Positions 47,263-57,409 of a stretch of DNA of 64,000 nucleotides are shown here, one piece after another. The notes beneath the pieces were generated by a model. It did no database searches and was not told the DNA's origin. It saw only the letters and a program-made list of their open reading frames with translations. Source of the stretch: Stutzerimonas stutzeri RCH2 (GTDB taxonomy: Bacteria > Pseudomonadota > Gammaproteobacteria > Pseudomonadales > Pseudomonadaceae); contig NC_019936.1 in the NCBI RefSeq assembly GCF_000327065.1, positions 3,562,001 to 3,626,000 of the forward strand. Reading direction: 5' to 3'. How positions within the stretch are numbered: position 1 is the first letter of the stretch; each line of letters starts with the position of its first letter. Made by a program: the position numbers and the translations under genes.

Positions 47263-48039
47263 CTACCAGTAGTTCTCCACCGCCACCTGCCCCGGCCGGC
47301 GGGTCAAGGCCAGATTCAAATCACGCGCTTTCAACACGGCGCGGGTGTCCTCGATCATTTGCGGGTTGCCGCAGAGCATGATCCGCGAATGCTCCGGCGT
47401 CAGCTGCAGATCGGCAGCGCGCTCCAGTTCGCCGTTCTCGATCAGGGTGGTGATGCGCCCATGCAGCGCCCCAGGAACCTGTTCGCGGGTCACCACCGGC
47501 AGGTACAGCAGCTTCGAGCCCAGCCCGTCCAGGTAATCGCGCTGCGGCAGCTCGGCGATCAGCTGCTGATAGGCCAGTTCGCGCGCCTCGCGAACGCTAT
47601 AGACCAGAATGATGCGCTCGAAACGCTGCCAGGCCTCGAAGTCCTGCAGGATCGACAGAAACGGCGCGATGCCGGTGCCGGTGGCCAGTAGCCAGAGGTC
47701 GCGGCCGTCGGGAAAGCGATCCAGGGTGAGAAAGCCGAAGGCCTGCTTGTCCACCAGCAGCTCATCACCGACCTTGAGGCGACTCAGCTCGCTGGTGAAC
47801 TCGCCATCCGGCACCACGATGGAAAAGAAATCGAGAAACTCGTCATGCGGCGCTGAAACCATCGAATAGGCACGCCAGACGATACAACCACTGGGCTTGC
47901 GCACGCCAAGACGGGCAAACTGCCCGGCGCTGAAGCGAAAGCTGGGATCACGGCTGGTGCGCAAGGTGAACAGGTTGGACGTCAGCGTCTGCACCTCGAG
48001 CAGGCGCTGGCGGGTGAACTTCTCTTCGCTGGCGGTCAT
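47263..48039 (-). CDS. fpr: Ferredoxin-NADP+ reductase
   Basis: A 258-aa FAD enzyme. FAD-binding RAYSMVSAPHDEF (RxYS, about residue 55), NADP-binding LLATGTGIAPFLSILQD (about 115) and the family C-terminus AVENYW are visible. It shuttles electrons between NADPH and ferredoxin/flavodoxin, for example in oxidative-stress defence. Start 48039 (MTASEEKFTRQ) has GGGAG 8 bases upstream. It is divergent from rlmG. Confidence 0.94.
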   Translation of the reverse strand: MTASEEKFTRQRLLEVQTLTSNLFTLRTSRDPSFRFSAGQFARLGVRKPSGCIVWRAYSMVSAPHDEFLDFFSIVVPDGEFTSELSRLKVGDELLVDKQAFGFLTLDRFPDGRDLWLLATGTGIAPFLSILQDFEAWQRFERIILVYSVREARELAYQQLIAELPQRDYLDGLGSKLLYLPVVTREQVPGALHGRITTLIENGELERAADLQLTPEHSRIMLCGNPQMIEDTRAVLKARDLNLALTRRPGQVAVENYW

Positions 48040-48134
48040 ACTTCGCTCCCTCCGAGCATCTGCCGGGTCTGTCGCGCGCAGGCCCTTGAAGTCTTGATAC
48101 TCCTTTCCGACGCCCATAAACACCGCCAGTTCTC

Positions 48135-49262
48135 ATGCCTATTCTCGATACCCCCTATGCCAGCCTCGACCTGATCCGCCAGCCGGAGCAGCCGAACGAG
48201 CCGTTGCAGGCCTTTGACGCCGCCGACGAATACCTGCTCGCCACGCTGCATGAACAGGGTTTGCCGGCAGCCGCGCGGGTGCTGATTCTCAACGACAGCT
48301 TCGGTGCCCTGGCTTGCGCGCTGGCCGCGCATGTCGAGGTGACCAGCAGCGGCGACTCGCATCTGGCCCATCTGGCGCTGCAGAAGAATCTGGCGCGCAA
48401 CGGTATATCCGAGACACGAGTGACCTTCGTTCCGGCCAGCGAAATGGCCCAGGGCCCGTTCGATCTGGTGCTGATCCGCGTACCGAAAACCCTCGCCCTG
48501 CTGGAAGAACAGCTGATCCGCCTGCACGGCCAGCTGTCGCCCGGCGCGCAGGTGATCGCCGCGGCGATGATCAAGCACCTGCCGCGCGCCGCCGGTGATC
48601 TGCTAGAGCAGTACATCGGCGCGGTGCAGGCCTCGCTGGCAGTGAAGAAGGCACGTCTGCTCAGCGCAACGGCGAGCGAGAAACCGGCGCCGCAGTCGCC
48701 TTACCCGACTCGCTACCGGCTCGATCAGCCAAAACTCGAACTGCTCAACCACGCCAACCTGTTCTGCCGCGAAGGCTTGGACATTGGCACGCGCGCCTTT
48801 CTGCCACATCTGCCACAGGCACTCGGTGCACTGCGCGTGGCCGATCTCGGCTGCGGCAACGGCGTGCTCGGCATCGTCTATGCGCTGGGCAATCCGCAGG
48901 CGGAGCTGACCCTGGTGGACGAGAGCTACATGGCGGTGCAGTCGGCTCGGGAGAACTGGCAGGCGATCCTCGGCGAACGTCCGGCCGACATCCGCGCCGG
49001 CGACGGCCTGGCCGAGCAGGCGCCCGGCTCGCTGGATCTGGTGCTCTGCAATCCGCCATTCCACCAGCAGCAGGTGGTCGGCGATTTCCTCGCCTGGCGC
49101 ATGTTCACCCAGGCCAAGGCGGCACTGGCCAAGGGCGGCGAGCTATGGATCGTCGGCAACCGTCATCTCGGCTACCACCTCAAGCTCAAGCGCCTGTTCG
49201 GCAATGCCGAGCAGGTCGCCGCTACGCCGAAATTCGTGATCATCAAGGCAACCCGCGCCTAG
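48135..49262 (+). CDS. rlmG: 23S rRNA (guanine-N2) methyltransferase RlmG
   Basis: A 375-aa protein with duplicated Rossmann methyltransferase halves. The N-terminal half lacks a catalytic motif (VLILNDSFGALACALA, RVPKTLALLEEQL), as in RlmG/RsmC. The active C-terminal half has VADLGCGNGVLGIVYAL (AdoMet) and LVLCNPPFHQQ (NPPF). NHANLFCREGLDIGTR is RlmG-typical. It methylates G1835 of 23S rRNA in E. coli. Its stop overlaps the convergent hydrolase stop by four bases. Confidence 0.9.
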   Translation: MPILDTPYASLDLIRQPEQPNEPLQAFDAADEYLLATLHEQGLPAAARVLILNDSFGALACALAAHVEVTSSGDSHLAHLALQKNLARNGISETRVTFVPASEMAQGPFDLVLIRVPKTLALLEEQLIRLHGQLSPGAQVIAAAMIKHLPRAAGDLLEQYIGAVQASLAVKKARLLSATASEKPAPQSPYPTRYRLDQPKLELLNHANLFCREGLDIGTRAFLPHLPQALGALRVADLGCGNGVLGIVYALGNPQAELTLVDESYMAVQSARENWQAILGERPADIRAGDGLAEQAPGSLDLVLCNPPFHQQQVVGDFLAWRMFTQAKAALAKGGELWIVGNRHLGYHLKLKRLFGNAEQVAATPKFVIIKATRA

Positions 49263-50308
49263 GATTGCTTGCCCAACAACGCCTTGCTGATCGCCTGGCC
49301 GACCTGCTCGAACAACTGCCCCGCGTCCCTGCCCTCATCGAGCGCTTCGGCGCAGGCCACCACGACGATCGCGCGGCTCTCGTCCTGCGGCTCGATCACG
49401 CCGATGTGACAGGCGCGCTCGAGCTGGGTGCCGGTCTTCTGGATGAAGGGCACGTCCTCCGGCAGCCCGGCCTCGAGCCGGTAGTTGTCATAGGAATCGA
49501 GCTTCATGAAGCCGTACAGCAGATCACGGCTCTCGACCGACAGCAGCTCCCCGCGCACCAGTTTTTCCAGCATCGTGCCGTAGGCCACCAGGCTGCTGGA
49601 GTTGAGCTTGCGCGCGTAGTAGCGCTCATAGGCCTGTTCCATGCTTGCGGCCTTCAGCTCATCGGCCTGCAGGTTCAGTACCCGCGCCAGCGCCTCGTAG
49701 CGCGGCTTGCTGAACGGCGCTGAGGCCAGTTCCACCAGCTGCATGTTGTCGAGCTTGGCTGCATCCGGGTGCACCTCGCCATATACGTCGCGGCGCACCT
49801 GAGTGAAGGAGGTGATGGCCTCGAAATCACCGCCCATGCTCTTGCGGGTGCGCGCGTTGAGCTCGTCCTCGCCGACCAGGCGGATCAGCATGTTGGCCGC
49901 GGTGTTGTCGCTTTCGATGAGCATTTCCTTGAGCAGATCGCGCAGCGAGTAGTCGACGCCGTTGTCCTGCCAGACCAGATCGCCGGAGCCGTCGACCTTG
50001 TCCTCGGCCTCCAGCGTCAGCCGCTGATCGAGGCTGAAGTCGCCATCGTCGACGCCCTGTAGCACGGCCAGGGCGATCGGCACCTTCACCGCTGAGCCCA
50101 GGTACCAGAAGCGCTCAGCGTCGTAGCGCAGCTCGGCGTTCTCACCCAGATGCTTGATATAAACACCGAGCTTGCCCGGCGACGCCTCGTCGACACGACG
50201 CAGCTCCTGCTCCAGACCATCCTTCCAGGTCGCCTCGGCTTCCTCGGTACAGGCGGTCAGGGCCACCAGCGGCAACAACAATGCGCCTACTGCGATCAAC
50301 CTGTTCAT
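49259..50308 (-). CDS. Class A beta-lactamase-like serine hydrolase, lipoprotein
   Basis: A 349-aa protein with lipoprotein signal (LVALTAC, Cys about residue 20). It has all three class A motifs: SxxK in GSAVKVP (about 85), SDN in ESDNTAANML (about 140), and KTG in IQKTGT (about 315). The omega-loop Glu166 motif is not evident and the protein is longer than TEM-type enzymes (about 290 aa). A cell-wall or ester hydrolase is more likely than a resistance enzyme. It overlaps its paralogue by four bases; the two look like a tandem duplicate. Confidence 0.85.
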   Translation of the reverse strand: MNRLIAVGALLLPLVALTACTEEAEATWKDGLEQELRRVDEASPGKLGVYIKHLGENAELRYDAERFWYLGSAVKVPIALAVLQGVDDGDFSLDQRLTLEAEDKVDGSGDLVWQDNGVDYSLRDLLKEMLIESDNTAANMLIRLVGEDELNARTRKSMGGDFEAITSFTQVRRDVYGEVHPDAAKLDNMQLVELASAPFSKPRYEALARVLNLQADELKAASMEQAYERYYARKLNSSSLVAYGTMLEKLVRGELLSVESRDLLYGFMKLDSYDNYRLEAGLPEDVPFIQKTGTQLERACHIGVIEPQDESRAIVVVACAEALDEGRDAGQLFEQVGQAISKALLGKQS

Positions 50309-51393
50309 CGTCGGATCAACCCCGCTGCGGTGACTGCCTCGCCGGTACCGCGCAACGCGCGCTCGGCCTGGGCGGCGGAGGCCACCCCGCGAACGCAGGC
50401 GACGATGACCAGGCGTGTGGATAGGGCGCTGTCCGAATCTGGCTGATCCACCAGCCCGGCATCGCAGATACGTGCTCGTTGGGTGCCGGTCTTGTGCGCG
50501 AAGCCGGTGCCGGGCGGCAAGCCGGCCTTGATCCGCTGTTTGCCGGTCTCGACCCGGCGCATCACGCTCAGCAGGTATCCGGTACTCGCCGGGCCCAGTG
50601 CAGTCCCGGCCTCCAGCGCCGAAAGCACGTCGCCGTAGGCCTTCAGCGTGCCGGAGTTGTACGGCGTGGCGTAGTAGCGCTCGTAGGCCTCGTTCAGGCT
50701 GATCGATGCCAACGTGCGGCGCTCCACGCCAAGCAGCCGTGGCAGCAGCGCCAGGCGGCCGGCGTCGTTCGGCTGCTGCCTGAGCGCGAGAAAATCCTTG
50801 CCGGAGAGCTGACGCGCCGCCGGGTGCAACTCGCCGTAGATCAACCGTCGCACGTCCGCCAGCGAGGTGATCGGCCCGAGCCCTTCCGGCGCCAGTTCCT
50901 GGGCGACGGCATTGACCTGCTCGATGCCGACCAGACGGATCAGCATGTCGCTGGCGGTGTTGTCGCTGTGGATCAGCATCTGATCCAGCAAAAACCGCAC
51001 GCTCAACGCCTTGCCCGGCGCATGGCTGTTGGTCGGGCCGGCACCATCGACGTAGTCGGACGCCAGCAGTGCCACCGGGCTATCCAGGGTCAGCTCGTCC
51101 TGCTCGATCCGGCGCATCACCGCGATGGCGACCGGGACCTTGACCGTCGAAGCCAAATACCAGGGCTCCTCGCCATGGTAGGAGACTGAAATGCCGGTCT
51201 GCATGTCCTTGACGTACACGCCGAGATGCCCGGGGGTTTGCCTGTCCAGCTGGGCCAACCGCGCGAGGAAGGGGCCGCTCCACTCGAAGGCCTCCTGGGC
51301 AATGGCGGTCTGGCCGGTGCTTGCACACAGCAGTGCGGCGAGCAGCAGGCGCGTGGCAGCGGCGGGTAAACGAAGCAGCGATGACGGGTGCAT
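50305..51393 (-). CDS. Class A beta-lactamase-like serine hydrolase, secreted paralogue
   Basis: A 362-aa protein from ATG 51393 with GGAGGACC upstream and a Sec signal (LLLAALLCASTGQTAIA). Motifs: SxxK in ASTVKVP, SDN in HSDNTASDML, KTG in AHKTGT. It aligns along its length with the downstream protein (LGVYxK, YERYYA, KAYG...L), so the pair arose by duplication and is translated as an operon (ATGA overlap). The substrate is unknown; the long C-terminal half matches the 'serine hydrolase' family rather than clinical beta-lactamases. Confidence 0.85.
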   Translation of the reverse strand: MHPSSLLRLPAAATRLLLAALLCASTGQTAIAQEAFEWSGPFLARLAQLDRQTPGHLGVYVKDMQTGISVSYHGEEPWYLASTVKVPVAIAVMRRIEQDELTLDSPVALLASDYVDGAGPTNSHAPGKALSVRFLLDQMLIHSDNTASDMLIRLVGIEQVNAVAQELAPEGLGPITSLADVRRLIYGELHPAARQLSGKDFLALRQQPNDAGRLALLPRLLGVERRTLASISLNEAYERYYATPYNSGTLKAYGDVLSALEAGTALGPASTGYLLSVMRRVETGKQRIKAGLPPGTGFAHKTGTQRARICDAGLVDQPDSDSALSTRLVIVACVRGVASAAQAERALRGTGEAVTAAGLIRR

Positions 51394-51559
51394 GGTCCTC
51401 CGGCTAGGCGTCGTGCAATTGCGGATATTCGTTCCGACCGCCGCGGCGCCCAGCCGTGCACACGCCCCGATCACCGGTGCAGCGCAACGGCTGGAGCGGA
51501 TGCGAGTCCCATGCATAGGCGTCGTTTTATGGCGCAACCAATCAATACGGGAGCGAGCA

Positions 51560-52798
51560 GTGCCGCGCACGGAACATTTCATCGGGCTGGAATGGCTGCG
51601 CTTTCTGCTGGCCATCTATGTAGTGCTGTTCCATACCGTGCACGCCTACGTCGAGGGCGAGCCGACCTGGCTCGCGGAGCTTGCCGGCGTCGGCTTCTTC
51701 GCCACCAGCAGCTTCTTCGTGCTTTCCGGCTTTCTGCTGGCGCACGTCTATTGTCGCCAGGGCGAACTGCGCGAGCCGGCGCGGCATTTCCTCGGCAAAC
51801 GCCTGGCCAATCTCTACCCGCTGCACCTGTTCTCCCTGCTGCTGACGGCCATCGTGCTGACCATCATCGCCAAGCTCGGCATTCCCCCGGACGATGCCAA
51901 GGCGAGCCTGCGCTACGTGGTCTACGACACCAACGAGGAGCTCAGCGGCGAAGCCCGCGACGCCCTCGAATATTTCATGAACAACCGCGAGCTGGCGCTG
52001 AACTTCGTGCTGCAGCTGTTCATGCTGCAGGCCTGGAACCCGCTCTACCTGACGTTCAACCCGCCGCTGTGGTCGATCTCCACACTGTTCTTCTTCTACC
52101 TGTGCTTCCCCCTGCTGGCGCCACGCCTGATGCGCCTGCGCCACAAGGGTTGGTGGCTGCTGGCAATCGCCGCGCTTTACCTGCTGCCGCCGCTGTGGGC
52201 GATCCAGCAGGACGCCTACGGCATTCCCGTCACCGGCATGCTGCACCGCATGCCGCTGCTGCGCCTGCCGGAATTTCTCGCCGGCATCCTGCTCTGCGGA
52301 CTGTTCCGCGAATGGCGCGCGGCGGGCGGGCAGCTCGGCATCGCAGCACGGCTGGCGCTGTCGGCATTCGTGCTGGCGAGCTTCCTGGCGACGGTGTGGC
52401 TGCTCAAGGGCGAACGCTACTGGTACTTCCTGCTGCACAACGGCCTGCTGCTGCCGGCGCAGCTGGCGCTGGTCTGGCTCTGCGCGCTGATCGCCACGCC
52501 ACGCAGTGCCGCGTTGATCGACTGGTCACAGCGCCTGGGCGCGGCCTCGTTGCCGCTCTTCGTGCTGCATGTGCCGGTGTTCATCCTCTTCTCGCGCTCG
52601 GAGAAGCTGCTCGGGGCGGTGTCGGCGGAATGCCTCGAGGACTGGGCCGATTGCGTGGCACAGGCGGGGGAACTGGCGCTGACGCCGGCCTTCTATCCGC
52701 TGTATCTGGGGTTATGCATCGTGGTGTGCGTGCTGGCGCAGGAGCGAGCAGTGGTGCCGGTGAGGCGGTTTTTGCTGAGGCGGGTGATGAAGGTTTGA
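51560..52798 (+). CDS. Acyltransferase-3 family membrane protein
   Basis: A 412-aa protein with about ten membrane helices. The N-terminus LEWLRFLLAIYVVLFHTVHAY carries the R and H signature of acyltransferase-3 (R...H in helix 1), and GFFATSSFFVLSGFLLAHVY is the second conserved block. I prefer the GTG at 51560 (GGGAG 6 bases upstream) because upstream in-frame sequence overlaps the divergent gene and is not membrane-like. It would O-acylate a surface or periplasmic glycan; the target is unknown. Convergent with the Mo-hydroxylase operon. Confidence 0.8.
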   Translation: MPRTEHFIGLEWLRFLLAIYVVLFHTVHAYVEGEPTWLAELAGVGFFATSSFFVLSGFLLAHVYCRQGELREPARHFLGKRLANLYPLHLFSLLLTAIVLTIIAKLGIPPDDAKASLRYVVYDTNEELSGEARDALEYFMNNRELALNFVLQLFMLQAWNPLYLTFNPPLWSISTLFFFYLCFPLLAPRLMRLRHKGWWLLAIAALYLLPPLWAIQQDAYGIPVTGMLHRMPLLRLPEFLAGILLCGLFREWRAAGGQLGIAARLALSAFVLASFLATVWLLKGERYWYFLLHNGLLLPAQLALVWLCALIATPRSAALIDWSQRLGAASLPLFVLHVPVFILFSRSEKLLGAVSAECLEDWADCVAQAGELALTPAFYPLYLGLCIVVCVLAQERAVVPVRRFLLRRVMKV

Positions 52799-52926
52799 TG
52801 CAGGCGTTCACACGCCTCGAACGCAGAGCGCCAACACGGCGTGCACACGCGGGAGCTTGGGCACGACCACCGCTCCATCTGGCCCAGCCGCAGCGGTGCG
52901 CCGAGGCCCACCCTGCGCGTCGGCGA

Positions 52927-55128
52927 CTACAGCAACTTATCCAGGGTAATCGGCAGATCCCGCACGCGCTTGCCCGTCGCGTTGTAGATCGCATTGGCCA
53001 CCGCCGCCGCCGCCCCGACGATGCCGATCTCCCCTACCCCCTTTGACCCCAGGTCGTTGACCACCTCGTCGTGCTCCTCGACGAAGATCACGTCGATTTC
53101 GGGAATGTCCGCGTTCACCGGGATGTGGTACTCGGCGAGGTTGTGGTTCATGTAGCGGCCGAGCCTGTGATCGATCAGCGTCTCCTCGTGCAGCGCCTGG
53201 CCGATGCCCCAGACCACGCCGCCGACGATCTGGTTGCCGGCGGTCTTCGGGTTGACGATGCGGCCCGCGGCAATCGCGCTGACCACACGGCTGACCTTGA
53301 TGGTGCCGAGGTCCTCGTCGACGCGCACTTCGACGAACACCGCCGAATGGGTTCCGGTTGCCCAGGCATCGCGTTTTTCATCCGGTTTGACGCTGGCCTC
53401 GGCCTCCAAGGCGCCGCTGACCTGCACGATGTCGCGCAGAGCCACGGCATGCTCGCCGGTTTTCAGCCGCAGCTGACCATCGACGAACTCCACGGTTTCC
53501 AGATTCGCCCCGGTAAAGGGCGATGCCGGCGACTGCTGCACGGCGTCCAGCAGCTTTTGCCGCAGCCCTGCACAGGCGCGCTGCACGGCGCTTCCCACCG
53601 AGGACACGGTGGCCGAGCCTCCCTCAAGCGGCGCCTGCGGCAGGCTGGAATCGCCCAGGCGGAACTCCACCTCGGCCATCGACAGGCCCATGGCGTCGGC
53701 GGCGATTTGCGTCATCGCGGTATAGGTGCCGGTGCCGATATCGGCGGTGGCGCTGGTTACCAGCAGCTTGCCGTCGGCATCGATGCAGGCACGGGCACTG
53801 GCCGGCATCTGCATGGCTTCCCAGACGCCAGTGGCCATGCCCATGCCGACCAACTGATGACCGTCACGCAGGCTGCGTGGCTGCGCCGGGCGCCGCGACC
53901 AGCCGAAGCGTTCGGCGCCCTGCTGGTAGCAGGCACGCAGCTCCTTGCTGGAATAGCGCTTGCCCTCGTTGCCGTTGATGTCGGTGTAGTTGCGCAGGCG
54001 CAGCTCCAGCGGGTCGATACCGACTTCATGGGCCAGCTCGTCCATCGCGCACTCCAGCGCATAGACGCCGATTGTCGCACCGGGGGCGCGCATATCTAGC
54101 GGCGTATAGACGTCCAGCGGCGCCAGGCGGTAACCGAGGCGCACGTTGTCGCAGGCGTAGAGCATGCCGGACCACTCCACCTCGTGCTCGGTGAAATCCT
54201 CGAAGCGCGAGGTCTGGCCGATGGCCTTGTGCTCGATGGCCCGCAGCCGTCCTTCGCCATCTGCCGCGAGCTTCAGCTGTTGGAAGGTTCGCGGGCGGTA
54301 GCCGAAGGTGAACATCTGCTGCCGGGTCAGTTCGACGCGCACCGAGGCCTTCAGCTTGAGTGCGGCCATCACCGCCAGCGGCAGCTGGTACTGCGGCCGC
54401 AGGCCGGAGCCGAAGGCACCGCCGACGAAGGGCGCGAGCACGCGGATCTTGCCCTGCATGTCGAAGACCTGCTCCAGGTAGCGCTGGCAATTCTGCACGC
54501 CCTGGGTCTTGTCATGGATCAGCAGCTCGCCGCCCGGCTGGTACTGGACAATGGAGGTATGCGGCTCCATCGGGTTGTGGTGCTCGACCGGGGTGCCGTA
54601 CTCGCAATCGATGCGTTTTGCCGCCGCGGCGAACGCCGAGTCGAAATCGCCGCGCGGCTCCGGCAGCTCCGCCGGCGCTTCATGGGCCTGTTCGCGCGCG
54701 GCCTGCAGATCGGTCTGGTGCGCTTCGACCTCGTATTCGACGTGCACCAGGCTCGCCCCGTGCCTCGCCAGCGCCTGGGTCTCGGCGACGACCAGCGCCA
54801 GCGGCTGGCCGCTGTAGAGCACGCGGTCGTTGTACAGCGGGCGGAACGGCGAGCCGTCGGCGGCGTCGTCATCCTCGTAGGGCTCGTCGTAGCTGGCCAC
54901 CGGTGGGCGATTCTGATGGGTCAGCACCAATCGCACGCCGGGCAGCGCTTCAGCCGCGGCGGCATCAATACCCTTGATACGGCCGCGGGCGATGCTGCTC
55001 GACACCACGGCGCCGTAGAGCAACCCCGGCACCTCGGCTTCGGCGGCGTAGCAGGCCTTGCCGGTGACCTTGAGCGGGCCGTCGACGCGGTCCAGCGGCT
55101 TGCCCAGTGGAGAGTTGGCGCTGTTCAT
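52927..55128 (-). CDS. Molybdenum hydroxylase, molybdopterin-binding large subunit
   Basis: A 733-aa xanthine-dehydrogenase-family subunit. It opens [20 protein letters not shown] and has [45 protein letters not shown], and the C-terminal [20 protein letters not shown] with the catalytic Glu in GVGE. ATG 55128 overlaps the FAD subunit stop and has GGAGG upstream. Substrate (aldehyde, purine or other N-heterocycle) cannot be told. It carries no obvious twin-arginine signal, so it is probably cytoplasmic. Confidence 0.92.
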   Translation of the reverse strand: MNSANSPLGKPLDRVDGPLKVTGKACYAAEAEVPGLLYGAVVSSSIARGRIKGIDAAAAEALPGVRLVLTHQNRPPVASYDEPYEDDDAADGSPFRPLYNDRVLYSGQPLALVVAETQALARHGASLVHVEYEVEAHQTDLQAAREQAHEAPAELPEPRGDFDSAFAAAAKRIDCEYGTPVEHHNPMEPHTSIVQYQPGGELLIHDKTQGVQNCQRYLEQVFDMQGKIRVLAPFVGGAFGSGLRPQYQLPLAVMAALKLKASVRVELTRQQMFTFGYRPRTFQQLKLAADGEGRLRAIEHKAIGQTSRFEDFTEHEVEWSGMLYACDNVRLGYRLAPLDVYTPLDMRAPGATIGVYALECAMDELAHEVGIDPLELRLRNYTDINGNEGKRYSSKELRACYQQGAERFGWSRRPAQPRSLRDGHQLVGMGMATGVWEAMQMPASARACIDADGKLLVTSATADIGTGTYTAMTQIAADAMGLSMAEVEFRLGDSSLPQAPLEGGSATVSSVGSAVQRACAGLRQKLLDAVQQSPASPFTGANLETVEFVDGQLRLKTGEHAVALRDIVQVSGALEAEASVKPDEKRDAWATGTHSAVFVEVRVDEDLGTIKVSRVVSAIAAGRIVNPKTAGNQIVGGVVWGIGQALHEETLIDHRLGRYMNHNLAEYHIPVNADIPEIDVIFVEEHDEVVNDLGSKGVGEIGIVGAAAAVANAIYNATGKRVRDLPITLDKLL

Positions 55129-56111
55129 CGGACGGTTCCTCCGGCGGCTTCGGTCAGTGCGCGCACGATGGCGCGTCGTGCCAGGTCGACTTTGAAGGCG
55201 TTGTCGGCGAGCGGCTGTGCGCCTTGCAGCAGGCGGTCGGCCGCGGCGGCGAAACATTCGGGCTTGGCACGCTTGCCGCTGAGCAGTTCTTCGGCCTCTT
55301 CCAGGCGCCAGGGTTTGTGCGCCACGCCACCGAGCGCGATGCGCGCGCGGCGGATGATGTCGCCATCCATCTCCAGCGCCGCCGCGACGGACACCAGGGC
55401 GAATGCGTAAGAGGCGCGATCGCGCACCTTGAGGTAGGCGCAGTGGCTGGCGAAACCTTCCACCGGCAGCTCGATGGCGGTGATCAGCTCGCCTTCCACC
55501 AGCACGTTGTCCTGCTGCGGCTGGTCGCCGGGCAGGCGGTGGAAGTCCACCAGTTCGAGGCGTCGCTGGCCGTGCGGGCCTTCCACATGCACCCGGGCAT
55601 CCAGCGCGGCCAGGGCGACGCACATGTCCGACGGGTGCACGGCGACGCAGTGTTCGCTGGCACCGAGAATCGCGTGGATGCGATTGCGCCCGTCACGCGC
55701 GCTGCAACCGGAGCCCGGCTCGCGTTTGTTGCAGGGCGTGGCGGTATCGTAGAAGTAGTAGCAACGGGTGCGCTGCAGCAGGTTGCCGCCGGTGCTGGCC
55801 ATGTTGCGCAGCTGCGGCGATGCCCCGGCAAGGATCGCCTTGCTCAGCAGCGGGTAGCGCTGTTCGATCTGCGGGTGCCAGGCCAGGTCGGCATTGCTCA
55901 CCAGCGCACCGATGCGCAGGCCACCCTCGGCGGTCTGCTCGATGTCGCGCAGCGGCAGGCCGTTGATGTCGATGAGCTGGCCGGGTTGCAGCACGTTCTC
56001 TTTCATCAGGTCGAGCAGGTTGGTGCCGCCGGCGATGTAGCGGCTCTGCGGCCCGTGCAGGGCGATGGCCTGGTCGATACGTTCGGGGCGCTGATAGCTG
56101 AACGGCGTCAT
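55125..56111 (-). CDS. Molybdenum hydroxylase, FAD-binding medium subunit
   Basis: A 328-aa protein with the FAD_binding_5 signature [16 protein letters not shown] (about residue 25-40) and [18 protein letters not shown] (about 105), then CO_deh_flav_C ([31 protein letters not shown]). It passes electrons from the FeS subunit to the final acceptor. Four-base overlaps with both neighbours mark a coupled operon. An extra Cys-rich insert ([20 protein letters not shown]) suggests a 4Fe-4S cluster as in related YagS-like subunits. Confidence 0.92.
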   Translation of the reverse strand: MTPFSYQRPERIDQAIALHGPQSRYIAGGTNLLDLMKENVLQPGQLIDINGLPLRDIEQTAEGGLRIGALVSNADLAWHPQIEQRYPLLSKAILAGASPQLRNMASTGGNLLQRTRCYYFYDTATPCNKREPGSGCSARDGRNRIHAILGASEHCVAVHPSDMCVALAALDARVHVEGPHGQRRLELVDFHRLPGDQPQQDNVLVEGELITAIELPVEGFASHCAYLKVRDRASYAFALVSVAAALEMDGDIIRRARIALGGVAHKPWRLEEAEELLSGKRAKPECFAAAADRLLQGAQPLADNAFKVDLARRAIVRALTEAAGGTVR

Positions 56112-56620
56112 TGCGCACCCTCCTGGCCGCGCAGCGTCGGCAGTGCGTCTTCGATGGCGGCGAGGATGTTCGGATAGGCGCCACAGCGGCAGAGGTTGCC
56201 GCTCATGTGTTCGCGGATCTCGTCACGGCTGCTGGCACGGTTCTCCGCTGCTAGCCCGGCTGCCGAGCAGATCTGCCCCGGCGTGCAGTAGCCGCACTGG
56301 AAGGCATCGTGCTTGACGAACGCAGCCTGCAGCGGATGCAGCGTCGCATCGCTGGCCAGCCCCTCGATGGTGGTCAGACTGGCGCCGTCGTGCATCACCG
56401 CCAGGGTCAGGCAGCTGTTGATGCGCCGGCCATCGAGCAGCACCGTGCAGGCACCGCACTGGCCGTGATCGCAGCCTTTCTTGGTGCCGGTCAGGCCGAG
56501 CTGGTCGCGCAGCAGGTCGAGCAAGGTGGTCCAGGGTTGCACCTGGAGCTCACGGCGTTCGCCGTTCAGCTCCAGGCTGATGGTGCAGGTTTGGCCTGCA
56601 GCTGAATAATTTTCGCTCAT
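56108..56620 (-). CDS. Molybdenum hydroxylase, 2Fe-2S small subunit
   Basis: A 170-aa protein with two 2Fe-2S clusters: plant-type [16 protein letters not shown] (about residue 40-55) and the C-terminal four-helix cluster [10 protein letters not shown]...[12 protein letters not shown] (about 100-140). Standard small subunit of YagT/XdhA type. First gene of the three-subunit operon; no signal peptide is visible. Confidence 0.93.
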   Translation of the reverse strand: MSENYSAAGQTCTISLELNGERRELQVQPWTTLLDLLRDQLGLTGTKKGCDHGQCGACTVLLDGRRINSCLTLAVMHDGASLTTIEGLASDATLHPLQAAFVKHDAFQCGYCTPGQICSAAGLAAENRASSRDEIREHMSGNLCRCGAYPNILAAIEDALPTLRGQEGAQ

Positions 56621-56818
56621 GGCAGCCTCACGGTTTGGGCGTTGGTATGCGCTGTCCGTGCGTCTTGGGGTACGACTGACGTGGCGCGAAAATCGTTCAG
56701 CCCTGCTGGTCGAGTGGCGGCGGCTGACTGAGGGTCATCTCGCCGGGACCGGCGCAGCGCTGCGCTCACCGGCCAATTGATTCGTGCAGGTTTTGGTAGT
56801 CGCTACGGCGATTGGCGT

Positions 56819-57409
56819 TCAGGCCTGCCGGCGATCACCGGGATGGTCGATGTCCTGCAGCACGCCGGGATCATTCAGAGCGAGCTCCAGTACCGGGTGC
56901 GCGGCGAACAGCGCCTGCGCGCCACGATCGCCATCCAGCTGCAGCAGCGCATCACGATGGGCGCTGCCGATGCCGCGCGGATGGCCGGGGCGGCCGTCAT
57001 AGGTCGGCACGACCAGATTGTCTTCGCGGATCGCCGTGGCGATCTCGCGCAGGGTTCGGGGCTGCACATAGGGCATATCGGCCAGCGCCACCAGCCAGCC
57101 ACGTGCCGCCGGCGCTTGGGCGACGGCCTGCGCGAGGCTGTGGCCGAGGCCGCGGGTTTCCAGCGCGAGCACCTCGCAGTCGGCAGCGTTGGCGCTCAGC
57201 CAGTCGCGCAGAGGCAGATTGTCTGCACGGGTCACCACCAGCAGCCGTTCGGCGACACCACGAAGGTTGGCCAGCGTGGCGGCGAGCACCGGCGGCGAAG
57301 ACGCAGCAGCCAGGCTGGCCGCCAGCAGCTTGTCCGCCCCACCGGCAGCTCGATACCGACTGCCCTGCCCCGCAGCCAGAACGATGGCGCAAACGCCCTG
57401 CTCAGGCAC
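56819..57409 (-). CDS. MobA/MocA-like molybdopterin nucleotidyltransferase
   Basis: A 196-aa NTP-transferase with AIVLAAGQGSRYRAAGGADKLL (the LAAGxGxR nucleotide site) and WLVALADMPYVQP (metal-binding Asp). It resembles MocA, which attaches CMP to molybdopterin for hydroxylases such as the one encoded next door. Its start lies inside the upstream xdhC-like gene (8-base overlap), confirming a maturation pair. Confidence 0.85.
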   Translation of the reverse strand: MPEQGVCAIVLAAGQGSRYRAAGGADKLLAASLAAASSPPVLAATLANLRGVAERLLVVTRADNLPLRDWLSANAADCEVLALETRGLGHSLAQAVAQAPAARGWLVALADMPYVQPRTLREIATAIREDNLVVPTYDGRPGHPRGIGSAHRDALLQLDGDRGAQALFAAHPVLELALNDPGVLQDIDHPGDRRQA

